Shown piece by piece: positions 31,840 to 44,800 of a DNA stretch of 64,000 nt. The stretch lies in NCBI GenBank assembly GCA_029204225.1, contig CM055094.1, forward strand, positions 18,784,208 to 18,848,207, given 5' to 3'. This DNA comes from Diphasiastrum complanatum (taxonomy: Eukaryota; Streptophyta; Lycopodiopsida; Lycopodiales; Lycopodiaceae). The notes below the pieces were generated by a model, which was given only the letters and a program-made list of their open reading frames with translations, was not told the origin of the DNA and ran no database searches. The number at the start of each line of letters is the position of its first letter. The first letter of the stretch is position 1. Both the position numbers and the translations under genes were made by a program.

Positions 31840-34735
31840 TTCCCTTGAAGCTTGTATCCTCTAAAGTTCTTTTTTCTCTCTAAAGTTCTTTATGTACCTA
31901 AGCTTACTAAGAATCTTATTAGTGTTGGCCAATTGCTTGATAATGGCCTTGATATAAAATTCAATGTTGATACTTGTACTATCATGAAGAATGATGAGAT
32001 ACTTGCATTAGGATCTAGATTTGGAGGCATCTATAAACTAGTTCCAAATGAGTATGTGAATGCTTGTAATGTTGCTCTTGTGAACAAGCTCTCTATGGAG
32101 GAATTATGGCATAGGAGGTTGGGACATCCCAACTTTAAATCCATGCTCTCTATGATCAAAGAGGCCAAAGCTATTGGCTTGCCAAAGTCATTCTCCAAGA
32201 AGATCAAGCCTTGTGAGGCTTGTGCTATTGCTAAATCTCACAAAAAGCCATTTACAAGATCTTCTATCAAAAGCAAGCATCCTTTGGAGTTAATCCACTC
32301 GGATGTGCATTTCTCATCAACTATAAGCAAGGGAGGAGCCACTTATTTTGTTACTTTCATTGATGATTTCACAAGATTCACTTGGATATATCTTCTTGCT
32401 TCTAAATCTATGGTGTTTGATAATTTTCTTATTTTCAAAGCTTATGTAGAGAAGCAATTCTCATTCAAGATTAAGGCTTTTAGAAGTAATGGAGGTGGTG
32501 AATATACCTCCAATAAATTTCATGATTTTTGTGAGCTTGAAGGCATAAAATAGAGTTCTCTTGTGCCTACTCTCCATCTCAAAATGGAGTGGCCGAGAGA
32601 AAGAATACATCTCTATGTGAATGTGCAAAATCTATGAGAATTGAGGCATCTTTGCCCAAAGATTTTTGTGGAGAAGCCATTAATTGTGCAAATTATCTTT
32701 GCGATAGGCTCCCACATATAGCTCTTGGGGGAAAGTCACCATATGAAATCTTATATTTGAAGAAGCCTAAGGTTGATCACCTTAGAGTTTTTGGATGCAT
32801 ATGCTTTGCCCATATTCCCTTGGAAACAAGGAAGAAGGAAGATCCTAGTGCATGAAAAGGGATCGTGGTTGGATACTCATCCACCAAGAAGGCCTATAGA
32901 GTCTTTCTACTCTCTACTTCTCAAGTTATTGAAAGTAGAGATGTTGTCTTTCATGAAGATCAACACTCATCTTTTGAAGAGGCCAAGATCAAGAAGTCTA
33001 TGGATGCAACACCAATTATTGATTTTGAAGACAATCATGATGTGATGGGGTCGAGATTTGAAGAAGACTCTCCTCGGATTTTCTCACCAAGAAGATCCAT
33101 GAGAGATAGATCCGAGCCTAAGAGGCTCTCATATGTTGACAAAGGCAAACAAGTGGATCTTGATTCCACCAATTATGTTTTTTATGTCTCTCATGAAGAG
33201 CCAAAGAATGTACAAGAGGCACTCAATACCAAGGAGTGGTATGATGCCATGAAGCAAGAGTATGATGCATTGATCACCAACAATACTTGGGAGCTTGTGG
33301 ATCCTCCATCCAACAAGCATGTGAGTGGTTGCAAGTGGGTATTTCGGATCAAGTTCAATCATGATGGCACCATCAACAAGTATAAAGCAAGATTATGTGC
33401 CAAAGGATTTGCTCAAATCCATGGCCTTGATGATGAGGAGACCTTTGCACCCGTTGCAAAGATGGTGACAATAAGAATTCTTATTTCTCTTGCTTGTTTC
33501 TTCAAGTGGAAGGTGTTCCAATTAGATGTATCCAATGCTTTTCCAAATGGTTATCTTGAGGAGGAGATCTATATGGAACAACCTCAAGGATTCATCAAGA
33601 ATGAGTCCAAAGTGTGCTTGCTCTTCAAAAGTCTTTATGGACTCAAGCAAGCACCAACATCATGGTATTCAAGACTTAATTCTTTTCTTATCTCACTAGG
33701 ATTTACTCTTAGTGACTATGATCCTGCCATGTATCTAAAGTTTGTTGATAGCAATATTGTTATTCTTCTAATTTATGTTAATGACATTATTCTTTGTGGA
33801 AGTTGTATCAAGCTAGTTGATGAAGCTAAGCTAGCACTTGGATGTGAGTTTAAAATGAAAGATCTAGGAGAGATACATTACATCCTAGGCCTAGAAATTG
33901 ATTTTTATGAAAATAATGTCTTTATATGCCAATCTAGATATGCTCACTCTATGTTGAAAAAATTCCATATGGAAAATTCTAAGAGCATAGATATTCCAAT
34001 AGAGCAAATTGTAAAAGATCCTAATAAAGGTGGTGAAAGATCCTTTGAGGACATCACACTTTTTAGGAGTCTTGTAGGCTCCTTGATTTGGCTTACCATT
34101 ACTAGGCCCGATCTATTTGTGTGCACAAATTGAGTCAATTTATGCAAGATCCTAAGATCCATCATTGGAAGATGGCCAAGAGGATTCTAAGATATGTATC
34201 TTCATCTTGTGATTATGGTCTACTTTATGAAAGTGAAGATCTATCCATTGTTGGCTACTTGGATTCGGACTTTGCAAGTGACAAGATGGATCGAAAGTCT
34301 ATTAGTGCATACACTATCTTTCTTGGAGACAATCTCATATCTTGGCTTTCCAAAAAGCAAGATACTATATCTCTCTCTTCATGTGAGGCCGAGTACAAAG
34401 CACTCACTACAACTACCAAAGAGGTGATTTGGATCAAGAGGTTATTAATGGAGCTAAAGTGCATCAAGGAAGATGATCTACCAATGATCAAGTGTGATAA
34501 CATCTCGGCTCAAGCTCTTGCCAATAATCCCATATTTAATGCAAGAAGCAAGCACATAGAAGTGGCACACCATTTTGTGAGAGAAAAGCTTATTGGAGGA
34601 GAAATTTATTTGGAGCATGTCAACTCGTCCTCTTGTATTGCCAATCTACTCACCAAGCCTTTGAGCAAAAGTGCTTTCATCAAGCATAGATCTAATCTTG
34701 GAGTTATATCAAGAGCAATGCTTAAATCTTCATAG
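31840..34735 (+). pseudogene. Copia pol, element D
   Basis: Open pieces in order: pre-integrase and integrase to 32553 (HRRLGHPNFKS, HSDVH, with RSDNGG changed to RSNGGG), stop; 32589-32855 (VAERKN equivalent to KTPYE-type), stop; 32865-34133, RT; 34121-34735, RNase H (DSDFASDKMDRKS, SLSSCEAEYKAL, CDNISAQ). At least two stops and two frameshifts are present. In RT the catalytic YVDD reads YVND, a loss of one catalytic Asp, and the integrase middle Asp block is altered. The enzyme set is dead. Confidence 0.9.
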
Positions 34736-34750
34736 ATAATTTTTTAGGAG

Positions 34751-35469
34751 TGTGAAGAATTGAAAAAGATTATCTATGTTAGATATAGGGGTCTTATGTT
34801 TTTATATCAAGCATCTAGGTGTAGGATGTTGATAGGAACAAATTTGGCATAGATGGCAAATTTTGCATTTCCAATTGTAATGCCACTATTGAGCCAAAAT
34901 AGAGTAAGAGGCTAAACTCGTGCCAATTAGAGTGTAGACAAGTGTAATGCTTTTGTTTGATGAATTCTAAGAGGTCCAATAGGATTTAGAGGTGAAACCA
35001 TGTGAGGTCCAATAGGAATTTGAGGTTTGCTTGAATATAGTCCAATAGAATTAAGAGGTGCATGGATCAATGGTCCAATAGGATTAAGAGGTGACAAAAT
35101 GTGGTCCAATCATAGTTAAGCATAGTGGTAGCTCATGGATCTACTAGTATCATTGTACTCCTCATTTTGGATAAAATTGATCTGGTGATTGTGTGGATTT
35201 TGAGTGCCATTGGATTTTTAGCTTTCTCTCTCTACCCGAGAGCTCATGATGGTTTTTCTCTCTCTACCCCAGGAGAGCAGCTTGTTTTTACTTAGAATAA
35301 TTCTTGAATACTTCCCACACGTGTGAGTGAGAGTTGGAAGTGATTGAATGCATGTAGTAGAATCAAAGATAGATCTTGAATCTCAATCTAGTCTTGATCT
35401 TGGTGCATCTACACACCTTAGGAGATCACAAGTACATGTTGTGGACAATCCACACGTGTGAAATCAACA
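34751..35469 (+). repeat. 3' LTR of copia element D
   Basis: Partner of 29263-29997, preceded by a short purine stretch (AGGAG at 34746-34750). It lacks 16 bp of the left copy near 35361. CCACACGTGTGAA lies at 35450-35462, and a second CACACGTGTGAG is at about 35317. Confidence 0.92.
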
Positions 35470-35790
35470 TCTCTTAGCCATTTCCTGAAACATAGATTTC
35501 TTGGATCTCTTTCTCTTCGGCTTCCTGGGTTCTGATCCTGCTTGATCTAATTCGTCAAAATATTTTGCTTGGTCTGGACCACGCTTCTTACCCATCTTGG
35601 TTTTCAAAGTGCTTGGAATTTGTGCAAACTACTTCCTGGATGCCACCATCGTGGAATCATATGCTTTCACAATTCAAAATGCATCCTTGAGGTTTTGAAA
35701 CACATTTCGCATGCATTCATTCTGATAGTCGGCTGGCAAACCTAGGACAAACTGCCAAAGTGCCAACTTCACATCGAATGATGGAATCCT
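35470..35790 (-). pseudogene. Gypsy gag C-terminal region, element K
   Basis: Minus-strand translation gives a typical gypsy retrotransposon gag core (LALWQFVLGLPADYQNECMR...FQNLKDAF...AYDSTMVAS) followed by a Lys/Arg-rich tail, with two in-frame stops. It continues across element D into the zinc knuckle at 29262, which shows that D split this gag gene. Confidence 0.75.
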
Positions 35791-37270
35791 ATTGTTTTTT
35801 AAACAAATCAAAATCAAAAATTCGATTAACTGTTCGATCCTTAATTTTACTCACTTAATGTCACTCAGACATCCCAGACATGTGACATTAAACTGACTTT
35901 TTACTTTATGAAATTTTACGTAAAAATCCAGTTCTACGAAAATTGTCAGCTATAAAATCCAGTTTTGTATCTAACAGTCAGAGTACATGCTATGACCACT
36001 CAAAACAGATCTAAACTACTCATTCTTGTCAGAATCACTCTGAGAATCCTCATGCAGACATTTCATGCAAGCACAGTACCGCAAAATAGGAAATTGTCAT
36101 GCATGCAATCAGAACAATTGGAAAGTTTACCAATTTTCCTCACAGAATTGCAAAACTTCAGATGATCATATCTTTGGCTACAGGACACCAAATATAAAGC
36201 TTAGTACAGAGGGAGACCTAGTGAACAAGACACTTTCCACGTCAGCCTGCCACCTAGCATTCACACGTGCGAGTTCAGAATAGCCAATTAAATGGTGCAC
36301 TTTTTCTAGGCCAATGTGTCTAAAAACTTGCAAACACTCAACCAAGCCTAAAAGTGATGATCCAAACAGCCTTAAATGGTCTCTAAGAGTTCCATGAAGC
36401 CTTCATACAGATCCTATGAAGCAGTATGGGCTGAGAACCATGAATTCTTGATTTTTAGAAGTCAAAATTGCTACAAACTTGATGGAATTGAAACATAAGC
36501 CTCTACCCATCAATTTACAGGTTTGATAGCTTGCTGGGAAGGTAAAAAGAAATACAAATCATGCTAGAAAATCCCAGAATGACCCCCTTATGGATTTAGA
36601 GAAATCCATCCCCCAAAATTCACCAAAATTGGTCAATTTTTTACTTCCTACAAACCCAATTGCTGGAATTCTTGGCTCTGTCTTCTAGGAGAGCTTCAAA
36701 AGACTATGATTCATCTATTCACAGCTTCAATTGATGTTCTACTACCTCCTACCATCCAATTTCATGAAAAAACAAGCAAAAATCATGAATTTTAACTCTT
36801 TCTAGGTTTTTTCACCATGCACAATTGGAATTTAATGGCAAGAACATTTTCCAAATCCACATGCAATCCAAAATACAGAGTTATAATCAATCAATTGATC
36901 TGAACTTGCTGGATTTTGAATTCTACCCTCCATTTTGTGCCAAAATCATGGAAAACAAGCCAAATACATCGGAAGATCCAACATGCAAACTGAATTTCAA
37001 CTACTTCAACGTGTATTAACTTGCTGGAATTTTTAGATCCTTAGCTAGTTTTGAGCTACACATGCTAAAACTCCAAAAAAGACACCAAAATTGATTTCCT
37101 AGCACAATTCTCCATAAACCACAATGAATTTGAGAGAGTTATGGAACATGAAAATTGAAATTGGGAAGATCCACCAACTTGCACCCTTGCTCCTCTCCTT
37201 GGATGAGAATACAAGTTGAATACCACCAAGCTCTAATGAAAAGCACCACCTCTCCAAACTTGTAAGCCTT
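35791..37270 (-). other. Gypsy element K gag N-terminus and leader, heavily decayed
   Basis: No continuous frame remains. Position between the gag core and the primer site implies leader and gag N-terminus. ATTCACACGTGCGAG near 36260 resembles the LTR palindrome described elsewhere, but is imperfect. Confidence 0.45.
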
Positions 37271-37345
37271 GCTCTGATACCACTATAAGGGAAGCTCCTT
37301 AGATCTTGCTTACAAATCCCAAACAACAAAGGATAACACACTATG
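37271..37345 (-). repeat. Primer site and remnant of the 5' LTR of gypsy element K
   Basis: GCTCTGATACCA (37271-37282) is the complement of an initiator-Met primer site. The following CTATAAGGGAAGCTCC... would be the 3' end of the LTR. Only some tens of bases remain before copia F sequence resumes, so this LTR is truncated. Confidence 0.5.
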
Positions 37346-37399
37346 GAGAAATCACCCAACCAAGTAGAAGCATCCAATCAATCTCTAGAAGCCTCACCC

Positions 37400-38308
37400 C
37401 CAAGCCAAGGAATAACAATGGTGTTGATAAACAAATCTCAAATGATGCTTTTGCTATGTCCTCTTGTTTATTGGATAATCATGGAGACATTGATCCTTGG
37501 TGGATTGATAGTGGAGCCACATCACATATGACATATCATGAAGAATATTACTCATCAATTACTTGATAAGGGATTCAAAGTGGAGTTTGCTAGTGATGCT
37601 TGTTTGATCAATAAAGAGGATGAATTGATTGCAAATAGGAAGGGACAATGTAAGTTGCTCAAACTTGATGCTTGTGTTTTTGCTAACCAAGTTGGATGTG
37701 TGGAAAATGAGCAATTGTCAATGCAAGAGGTATGGCACAAGAGATTGGGGCATCTCAACTATAGGTCATTGGAGGTGATGGCAAAGAGGGAAGTTGTTTT
37801 TGGTCTTCCTAAATCTCTAGCAAGCTTGAATCATGTTTGTGAGCAATGTGCTTTATCAAAGTCACATAGGTTACCTTACAAGAGGTCTACATCAAGATCA
37901 AGCAAGCCTTTCCAACTTATGCATTCGTATATTCATGGTGTTACTACAATTAGCAATGGAGGTGCTAAGATGTATGTGACTTTCATTGATGATTTAGTAG
38001 ATTCTGTTGGGTGTACTACTAAAGAGAAAAGATGAGGTGTTTGATGTCTTTGTCAAATTCAAGATTTCAAGGGAGGTTCAATTTCCTAAAAATATCAAGT
38101 GATTGAGGAGTGACAATGGTGGTGAGTATATTTCTACTAAGTTTAAGGCATTTTGTGATGAGCATGGGATCAAGAGGGAGTAGATCAAATAGATACGAAA
38201 TTCATAAGTGCACATGCTATTTTCATAGGTGATGGAACTATCTCTTGGATGTCAAAGAAACAAGCTATTATCTCATTGTCATCTAGTGAGGCCGAGCACA
38301 AAGAAGAT
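37400..38308 (+). pseudogene. Copia protease, integrase and RNase H fragments, element F
   Basis: Continuation of element F after the gypsy insertion. PWWIDSGATSHMT is the protease. The pre-integrase region follows after a short deletion (HKRLGHLNYRS). Integrase starts with the first Asp changed (HSYIH) and continues in another frame to SDNGGEY near 38110. The text then jumps from the integrase directly to RNase H (GDGTISWMSKKQ...SLSSSEAEHK), so the whole RT is missing. Close to element A in sequence. Confidence 0.8.
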
Positions 38309-38952
38309 CTCACAGGTTCACTTGGAAGGATATGCATGCACAGTCATGTGAGAGACTTGATGGTGGCTTTGGAGTTCACATCTCAGTGTATTCTCAGGGA
38401 GTGGTTTGGAACCATTCACAGGAGCAGCTTGGACATTAGAGGAGTTCTCAATATCAAAAAGACCCTTTAAGGAATGCCATGTAGGATATACAAAAATATC
38501 AAAATAAATAAAACAATATTGTTTATTTGCTTGACCACACCACTCCCAAGGCTCCCCAACTCCCAAAACCACAATGTCTATAGTCACAGTTAAGAATTGT
38601 TAGCAGTTCGCAGTATAACTTGACTAAATTCAAAAATGTTCTCTCCATTGGTTACGAAAAGAGCAATATTTTCACTGGATCTAGAATATGACTGCCATCC
38701 CCAAATTCGAATCAGGAAAAATTGCAAAATATTTACATATGCATTCCTTCCACGAGAATGGAAATATGAGAGCCAACTACCTATTGGAATGAAAAAATGA
38801 GCGGCATTTCCAAATTTGAATCAAGCATACAAGCATGAAGATTGGATTGATCATACATAGTATATAATATAATCAAAGATGAGTATTTTGTTTTGCTTCA
38901 AAGAATCTGGTCATAGTACTTTGATGCAACTGATTACTCTATTATTTTTTTG
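38309..38952. other. Boundary region between copia F and the multi-gene element
   Basis: No LTR end was found for F. Open frames on both strands at 38318-38587 have non-repetitive composition but no recognised motif. The left end of the putative DNA transposon should lie here. I could not identify an inverted terminal repeat. Confidence 0.4.
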
Positions 38953-41245
38953 ATGATGACATTATATCATCTACATGTGGATATCCCTGTTGATTTGGCA
39001 CCTTTGCAGAGAAGAGGAGGCAAAGGAGTTCAAATATCTGGTGAAAATCGTTCTCGTTACAGGGCAGAAGGAAAGAAAAACATGGATTTGTGGACATATG
39101 GAACATTATATCCACAAGATCCAAGCACTTTGACACATCCCACATTCTCTTCAATAACTCATTTAGTTACATGGATATGCAATGGGCATAGTGGATTTCT
39201 AGGATATTGTGAAAGATTGCAAAACCATGGAAAACAATTTTATATGAATAAAGTTCACTTTTTAGAAGGTGAGTTAATTCGGATATCCTCTTATTGTCAA
39301 AATAGAGATTGTCATCTCCAAAAGACGTTAGAAGAAAATGAACAACTTAAAAAAAATAATGAATCATTACAGAAGATAGCAATCAATATCAAATCAGAAC
39401 TAGAGCAAATGCAATCAGTCTTACAGTCTAATCGTATTGAAAACTTACAATTACTGAAAGATGTGGATTTGGTAAAGAAGAAGGCTGAAAGTAAGAAGCG
39501 AAAGCGACAAAGTTGCAAGGATATTCAAATGCTTTCAAAAGGAGGTTATCAAAATAGAAGGATCCGTGCATTCAAGTAAGCATACTCTAAATTTTGTAAG
39601 TTTTTCAATGACATTTGGATTTAATTTCAGCTATGGTGATATTGTGTTAACTATATGTTTTTTTTGCAGATCTGCATTAGTAGCTCCTTGGAATATTAAA
39701 GACAATGCTTCACTAGGAATGTCATTGGGCACAATATTGACTTGCAAATCCACTGAGCGTATCATGATGAACAATAGGATTTCAAATGTAAAGTGTAAAA
39801 TAACAGAGTTTTTGATGGTGGACATTCAAAATATTTTAGATAAGACTATAGTTCAGGGTGCTTGTGATTTTGCAGGTATTAGTAGGAAAGCATATGCAAC
39901 AATATTTAAACTGATTAGAGAAGCTTTTAAGCAAGTTCAAATTAGAAAAGTCCCAATCCCTAGGACATATCACTTGAAGAAAGAGAGGGATACATTAAAC
40001 ATAGGTATGCATAAGATCACTGGAACTCCATTTCATATTGAGGAGGTGTATGAAACTGATGGAAGATCGATATTCTATAATTCATCAAACAATTTATTTG
40101 TTGATCTAAATTATTTGCTGAGATACATCGTCACATTCTATGATATAACCTATGAAAAGGTGAATGGCAAAATAATCATAGTCCTTAAGTTAGATGAGCC
40201 AGAAATTGTGAAAGGGCAGAAGATGGAAAGGGTTAGTATAACTCTCATGAATGGTGCTCTATCCCAAACAGAGAACCAAGAACATTTCAAATTCAGTGTC
40301 CAGTTAGAAAATGATATATGGTGGTTGGCAGCATTTCAGGTAACTAGCCTCATTATTACATTACATTCATTGAATAGTATTAATACATTGTAAACTAAGT
40401 ATGATTAATTCTTTGGACAGGTGCTGAAAGAGGAGCATGATATATTATCATGGATATTCTCAAGGACATCTTATCCTAGGATCATCAAGGACCATATGGA
40501 TGGAGGACTTCTCAATGTTCCAGGAGTTGGAGACTTCAATGTTGAATGGCACTTAGCAGGTGATTTGAAAAAATTGAAATGTATGTATAATGTCTCTCAC
40601 GGTGCTACATCAAAACACCCTTGTTTGTACTGCATGAAAATGGCAAAAGATGTAACTAGGAGTACATGAATTACTAGAGAATATGCAAATTCAAACTGGA
40701 AATCTGTGCTGCCTATCCCCTTAAAAAATGTGCATGTTTGCACTCTTCATGCAGAAGTTAGATTAATAGAAAAGATCATTTATCTTCAAATAGTTTTTGC
40801 TTGGAATACTAAGCCAGCATCATTAGCAAAGGAAGCTATCTCTCGATTAGAAGATGTTTTATCAAAAGCAGGACTCCATAAAGGACATGTCAAAATTCAA
40901 AAAGATGAAAAGCTTTCAGGAAAGAATGGGAACATGCCAACTAAGCCAAGCATAGGAGGAGCAAAAGCACATCGTTTTCTATCAAATCATACTGGTAAGG
41001 CTTCTAATATTCAACACTTAGTCTGGACAGATATTATTGTTGCCACTCAGGGCTTCGAGAAAGACGACAAAACCAGAGTACTAAAAGTTGATGTATGGAA
41101 AAAGCTTGATAGTATGATTGCTATTTTAAGAAAAGAAAAATACTCTGATATTGATAAGAAAGCTGTCCAAAGGACTTGTGTCGAGTTTGTTAATGCAATA
41201 TCAAAAGCATGGGAAAACTTAAAAGACATTTCGAATCCTCCATAG
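38953..41245 (+). pseudogene. Transposase-like three-exon gene of an unnamed DNA transposon
   Basis: Exons are 38953-39575, 39670-40339 and 40421-41245. The junctions are GTAAGC...TTTTTGCAG and GTAACT...TTGGACAG, and the frame is kept across both. A TTTGCAG at about 39009 may be an earlier acceptor. Residues about 115-190 are a Leu/Lys/Glu-rich coiled coil. Later blocks are KLDEPEIVKGQKMER, WHLAGDLKKLK, HPCLYCMK and HVCTLHAEVRLIEK. From memory these match, in order, a widespread uncharacterised transposase-like family with a D-G, a GGDxK...CxWC and an LHLxLR block, mostly known from animals. A D-D-E role for these acids is inference. One in-frame TGA (40667-40669) in the last exon interrupts an otherwise open frame, possibly from a CGA codon. 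Confidence 0.6.
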
Positions 41246-41825
41246 ATTTGGATTCATCATCAGATGTATTTTGTCCAATGAAAGAATCCCGGAGAACATC
41301 AGTATTTAAATCAATGAAGTCACTTTCTTTATCAAGAGTGTCGATAAGAAAGTGACTAATATCCTTAATGGTTGACTGAACAGAGGAGGGTGCAAAAGGA
41401 CGGTCAGCAACAGGAACTTCATCATCATCTGGGATCTGAATTAAAAGAAAAAGTACGAAACCACTCTGATATTCACCCAATCGATATTTTTTGTTGCAAT
41501 TCGGACACATAGAACTACTTTTGAAAAGATCAAACAATTTGGTGAACATTCTATCTAGTCTATGTCTAAAAGTTGGGAAGAAATGAACAAGATCAGTATA
41601 ATGCATGTACTGGAGTTGACCTATGGAGAAAACAGGCTTGCTAAGTATATCTCTGAATCTGACATAATGTTCATAAAATACGTCAAAATTTTGTTGTGCA
41701 GTCCTCAAAACATGTAGATATGGCCTGAATACACTGTGGAAGTAGTCTAGGTTTTCAGTAATCCCAAATTCACTCAGAAATGAACTCAAGCATGATTCTC
41801 GTGAGGATGATGAGGAAGAGGCCAT
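41190..41825 (-). CDS. Unrecognised 211-residue protein with a CPNC motif
   Basis: The ATG at 41825 opens with a Ser-rich start, then a segment rich in Phe/Tyr/His (about 20-110), CPNCNKKY (about 107-114) that looks like half a zinc ribbon, and an acidic Ser/Asp-rich tail. A good 3' splice pattern (TTTTTCTTTTAATTCAG) at about 41449-41433 suggests that part of the frame may be intronic. The 3' end overlaps the end of the transposase-like gene on the other strand by 56 bp. Copia element H is inserted two bases upstream of the ATG, cutting off any promoter. I do not recognise the family. Its position suggests a transposon passenger or accessory gene. Confidence 0.45.
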   Translation of the reverse strand: MASSSSSSRESCLSSFLSEFGITENLDYFHSVFRPYLHVLRTAQQNFDVFYEHYVRFRDILSKPVFSIGQLQYMHYTDLVHFFPTFRHRLDRMFTKLFDLFKSSSMCPNCNKKYRLGEYQSGFVLFLLIQIPDDDEVPVADRPFAPSSVQSTIKDISHFLIDTLDKESDFIDLNTDVLRDSFIGQNTSDDESKSMEDSKCLLSFPMLLILH

Positions 41826-41827
41826 GG

Positions 41828-44800
41828 TGTAAAAATTACAGCAAATAAGTATCCTAAAACACTTGAAATGATGAGGGAAACAATAGATTATGATTTCATA
41901 AGATTAGCACAAGTTGAACCATCAAAATCCATCAAAAATCTATGCTTGAACCTCACTAAATGGCCCAAATCTTTGAAGAAGGCTTCACACGTGTGAAAGT
42001 ACGGCATCCCACAGTCTGAGTACTGTATACCAGACCTACATTCAATCCTATAATCATTAGTAATCACAAGTACTCAAACAATTATGAACATAGAGAGCAA
42101 TTGCATCATTATGAGAGAAAAAACATGAAATTGCTTGATTGATTTTGGTGAGATATGATCACCTATATATACATGATCCATCACGGTTTTGGGCAGGTAT
42201 GAGTATCCCTAAACCTATCCCTAATGCTAATTTTGGTGGATCTTTCATCCCTAACAAGTTAGGTTTGGAATCTTAGAGATCCCTCAACAATGCAAAAATT
42301 ACCAAAAATAGCTCCTATTTTTTCTCCCTTGTATCTAATCATAATTTGGACTCATTCCAAAGGTTCTAACACTTAGGTCTACTTGAGAACATCCTTATGA
42401 ATGGAATCCTATGCTATTTGGCACGTGTGACAAGCCACATCATGACCATCTAGCTATTTACAAGTCATATGACCAAAACTAGTCAAGCTAGAATTGTGAA
42501 TTTTTAACACTCCTCCTCACTATCTAGCTTGGTTCAATCATTGCTTTACTAATCACTCCAAGTGATGATCTGAAATTCATAAAAGGTGTCTTTTGAAGTG
42601 GTTTAGTAAGTAGATCAGCTACACATTCATTGCTTGGAACATGCTCCAAAGCAATCTCCTTGGCTTGCACCATTTCTCTCACAAAGTGATGGCATATCTC
42701 AATGTGCTTAGATCTTGCATGGAAGATTGGGTTAGATGCAAGGTGTTGGGCTGATATATTGTCATTGTAGATGATTGGTGCCTCCTCTGAATCCATGATC
42801 TTTAGTTCCACCAATAATCTCTTGATCCAAAGTACCTCCTTTGTAGTGGTTGTCAAAGCTTTGTACTCGGCCTCGGTTGAAGATAGAGATATAGTTTCTT
42901 GCTTTTTTGAAAGCCATGAAACCACACCTTCTCCTATGAAAGTTGAATAGGCACTTGTTGATTTCCTATCCCTCTTGTCCCCTGCAAAATTTGAATCACT
43001 AAATGCATGAAGGTTAATCACATCTCCTCTATATAGAATCCCAAAATCTAATGTACCTGAGATGTATCTTAGAATCCTCTTAGCCTTTTTCCAATGGATA
43101 TTCAATGGCTTTTGCATGGATTGGCTCAACCTACATACACTAAAGCTAAGATCTGGTCTAGTTATAGTGATCCACATTAAGGAACCTATAAGTTGCCTAA
43201 TCAAAGTGATGTCCATGAAGGATCTTTCATCATCTTCATTTGGCACTTTTACATCTTGCTCCATTGGTGTGTCAACACTTTTGCATACTTCCATCTTAAA
43301 CTTCTTCAAAAGACTTTGAGCATAGTTTACTTGACTTATAAAGATAAAATCAGACCCTCTAAGTACTTCTATGCCTAAGATGAAGTGAAGACACCCTAGA
43401 TCTACCATCTTGAATTCTAAGGATAGATCTATCTTGATTTTTTCAATACCATCAACACTATTTCCACTAATGATGATGTCATCTACATAAATGAGTAAAA
43501 GTACAATACCAACATCATCAAACTTAATGTAAAGAGTGGGATCATATTCACTTTGAACAAAAGAAAGTGAAATAAGATAGCAATGTAGTCTTGAATTCCA
43601 AGATCTCGAGGCTTGCTTCAAGCCATAGATGCTTCTTTGGAGATGGCATACTTTGTTCTCCATTCCATGCTTGATGAACCCTTGTGGATGCTCTATATAG
43701 ATATCCTCTTCCAAAAAACCATTCAAGAAAGCATTAGAGACATCCATTTGACATAGAATCCATCCAAAATGTGATGCAAGTGCAATGATTAGCCTTATTG
43801 TGACCATCTTGGCCACGAGTGCAAAAGTTTCCTCATAGTCTATCCCTCTCTCTTGAGCATAACCTTTTGCAACTAATCTTGCTTTATGTTTGTTAACACT
43901 CCCATTTGCATTCAACTTAAGCTTGAAGACCCACTTGCATCCTATTACATTCCTTTGAGGTCTCTCAACAAGCAACCAAGTTTCATTCTCAATCAAGGCA
44001 TCATACTCATCCAGCATAGCTTTATACCATTCTTTGGAGTTCAATGCATCTTCAACATTAGATGGTTCTTCAAAACTAGATAAAGCATAAGAAGTGGATG
44101 AGATACCCTCAACTTGCTGTCCTTTGCCTTGATATGTGAGCCTTGATGGCTCCACTTTTTCCCTTGAAGATCTCCTTGGTGTGATAGGTGGGTTTGGTGC
44201 TTGCTCCTCCATGAGCTCCTCCTCAAAACCAAGATCTTGCTCCTCGGCCATCTTCTTCTTGATTGTTGGAGCACTTGAGCCTTCTTCAAGCATATGCATA
44301 TGATGTTCATCAAATATGACATCCCTTGAAACAACAAATTTGTTCAAGGATGGGAGATAGACTTTGTAGCCCTTGCTTGAGCTTGCATATCCAAGCATGA
44401 TCCCTCTTGTGGAAGATGGATCCTCCTTGGGTCTTGTTTCCAATGGCACATGCACATAGCATATACACCCAAAAACTTTCAAGTGATTAAGATTGGGTTT
44501 CTTTCCATACAACATCTCATAAGGAGTTTTGCCTTCAATTGCTTTGCAAGACACCCTATTCATCAAGTAGTTTGCACATACAAGAGACTCACCCCAAAAG
44601 GATTTGGGCAAACAAGCATCTAATCTTAAAGCCTTAGAACATTCACATAATGTTCTATTCCTTCTTTCAGCAACTCCATTTTGTTGAGGAGTGCAAGGAC
44701 AAGAAGTCTCTTTCTTGATCCCTTCCTCCTCACAAAAGGCCTTGAACTCATTGGAGATGAATTCTCCACCATTGTCACTTCTAAGAATCTTGATTCTATG

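Larger units (their letters stand above)
29263..35469 (+). mobile_element. Copia element D, decayed, nested in gypsy element K
   Basis: LTRs lie at 29263-29997 (735 bp) and 34751-35469 (719 bp). They match closely except for a 16-bp deletion in the right copy and scattered substitutions. Both begin TGTGAAGAATTG and end GAAATCAACA. The primer site TGGTATTAGAGCC follows at 29998. The flanking 5-mers TTTCT and TCTCT differ by one base, consistent with an aged target duplication. Gypsy gag on the right and gypsy pol on the left join across the insertion. Both ORFs are damaged. Confidence 0.93.
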
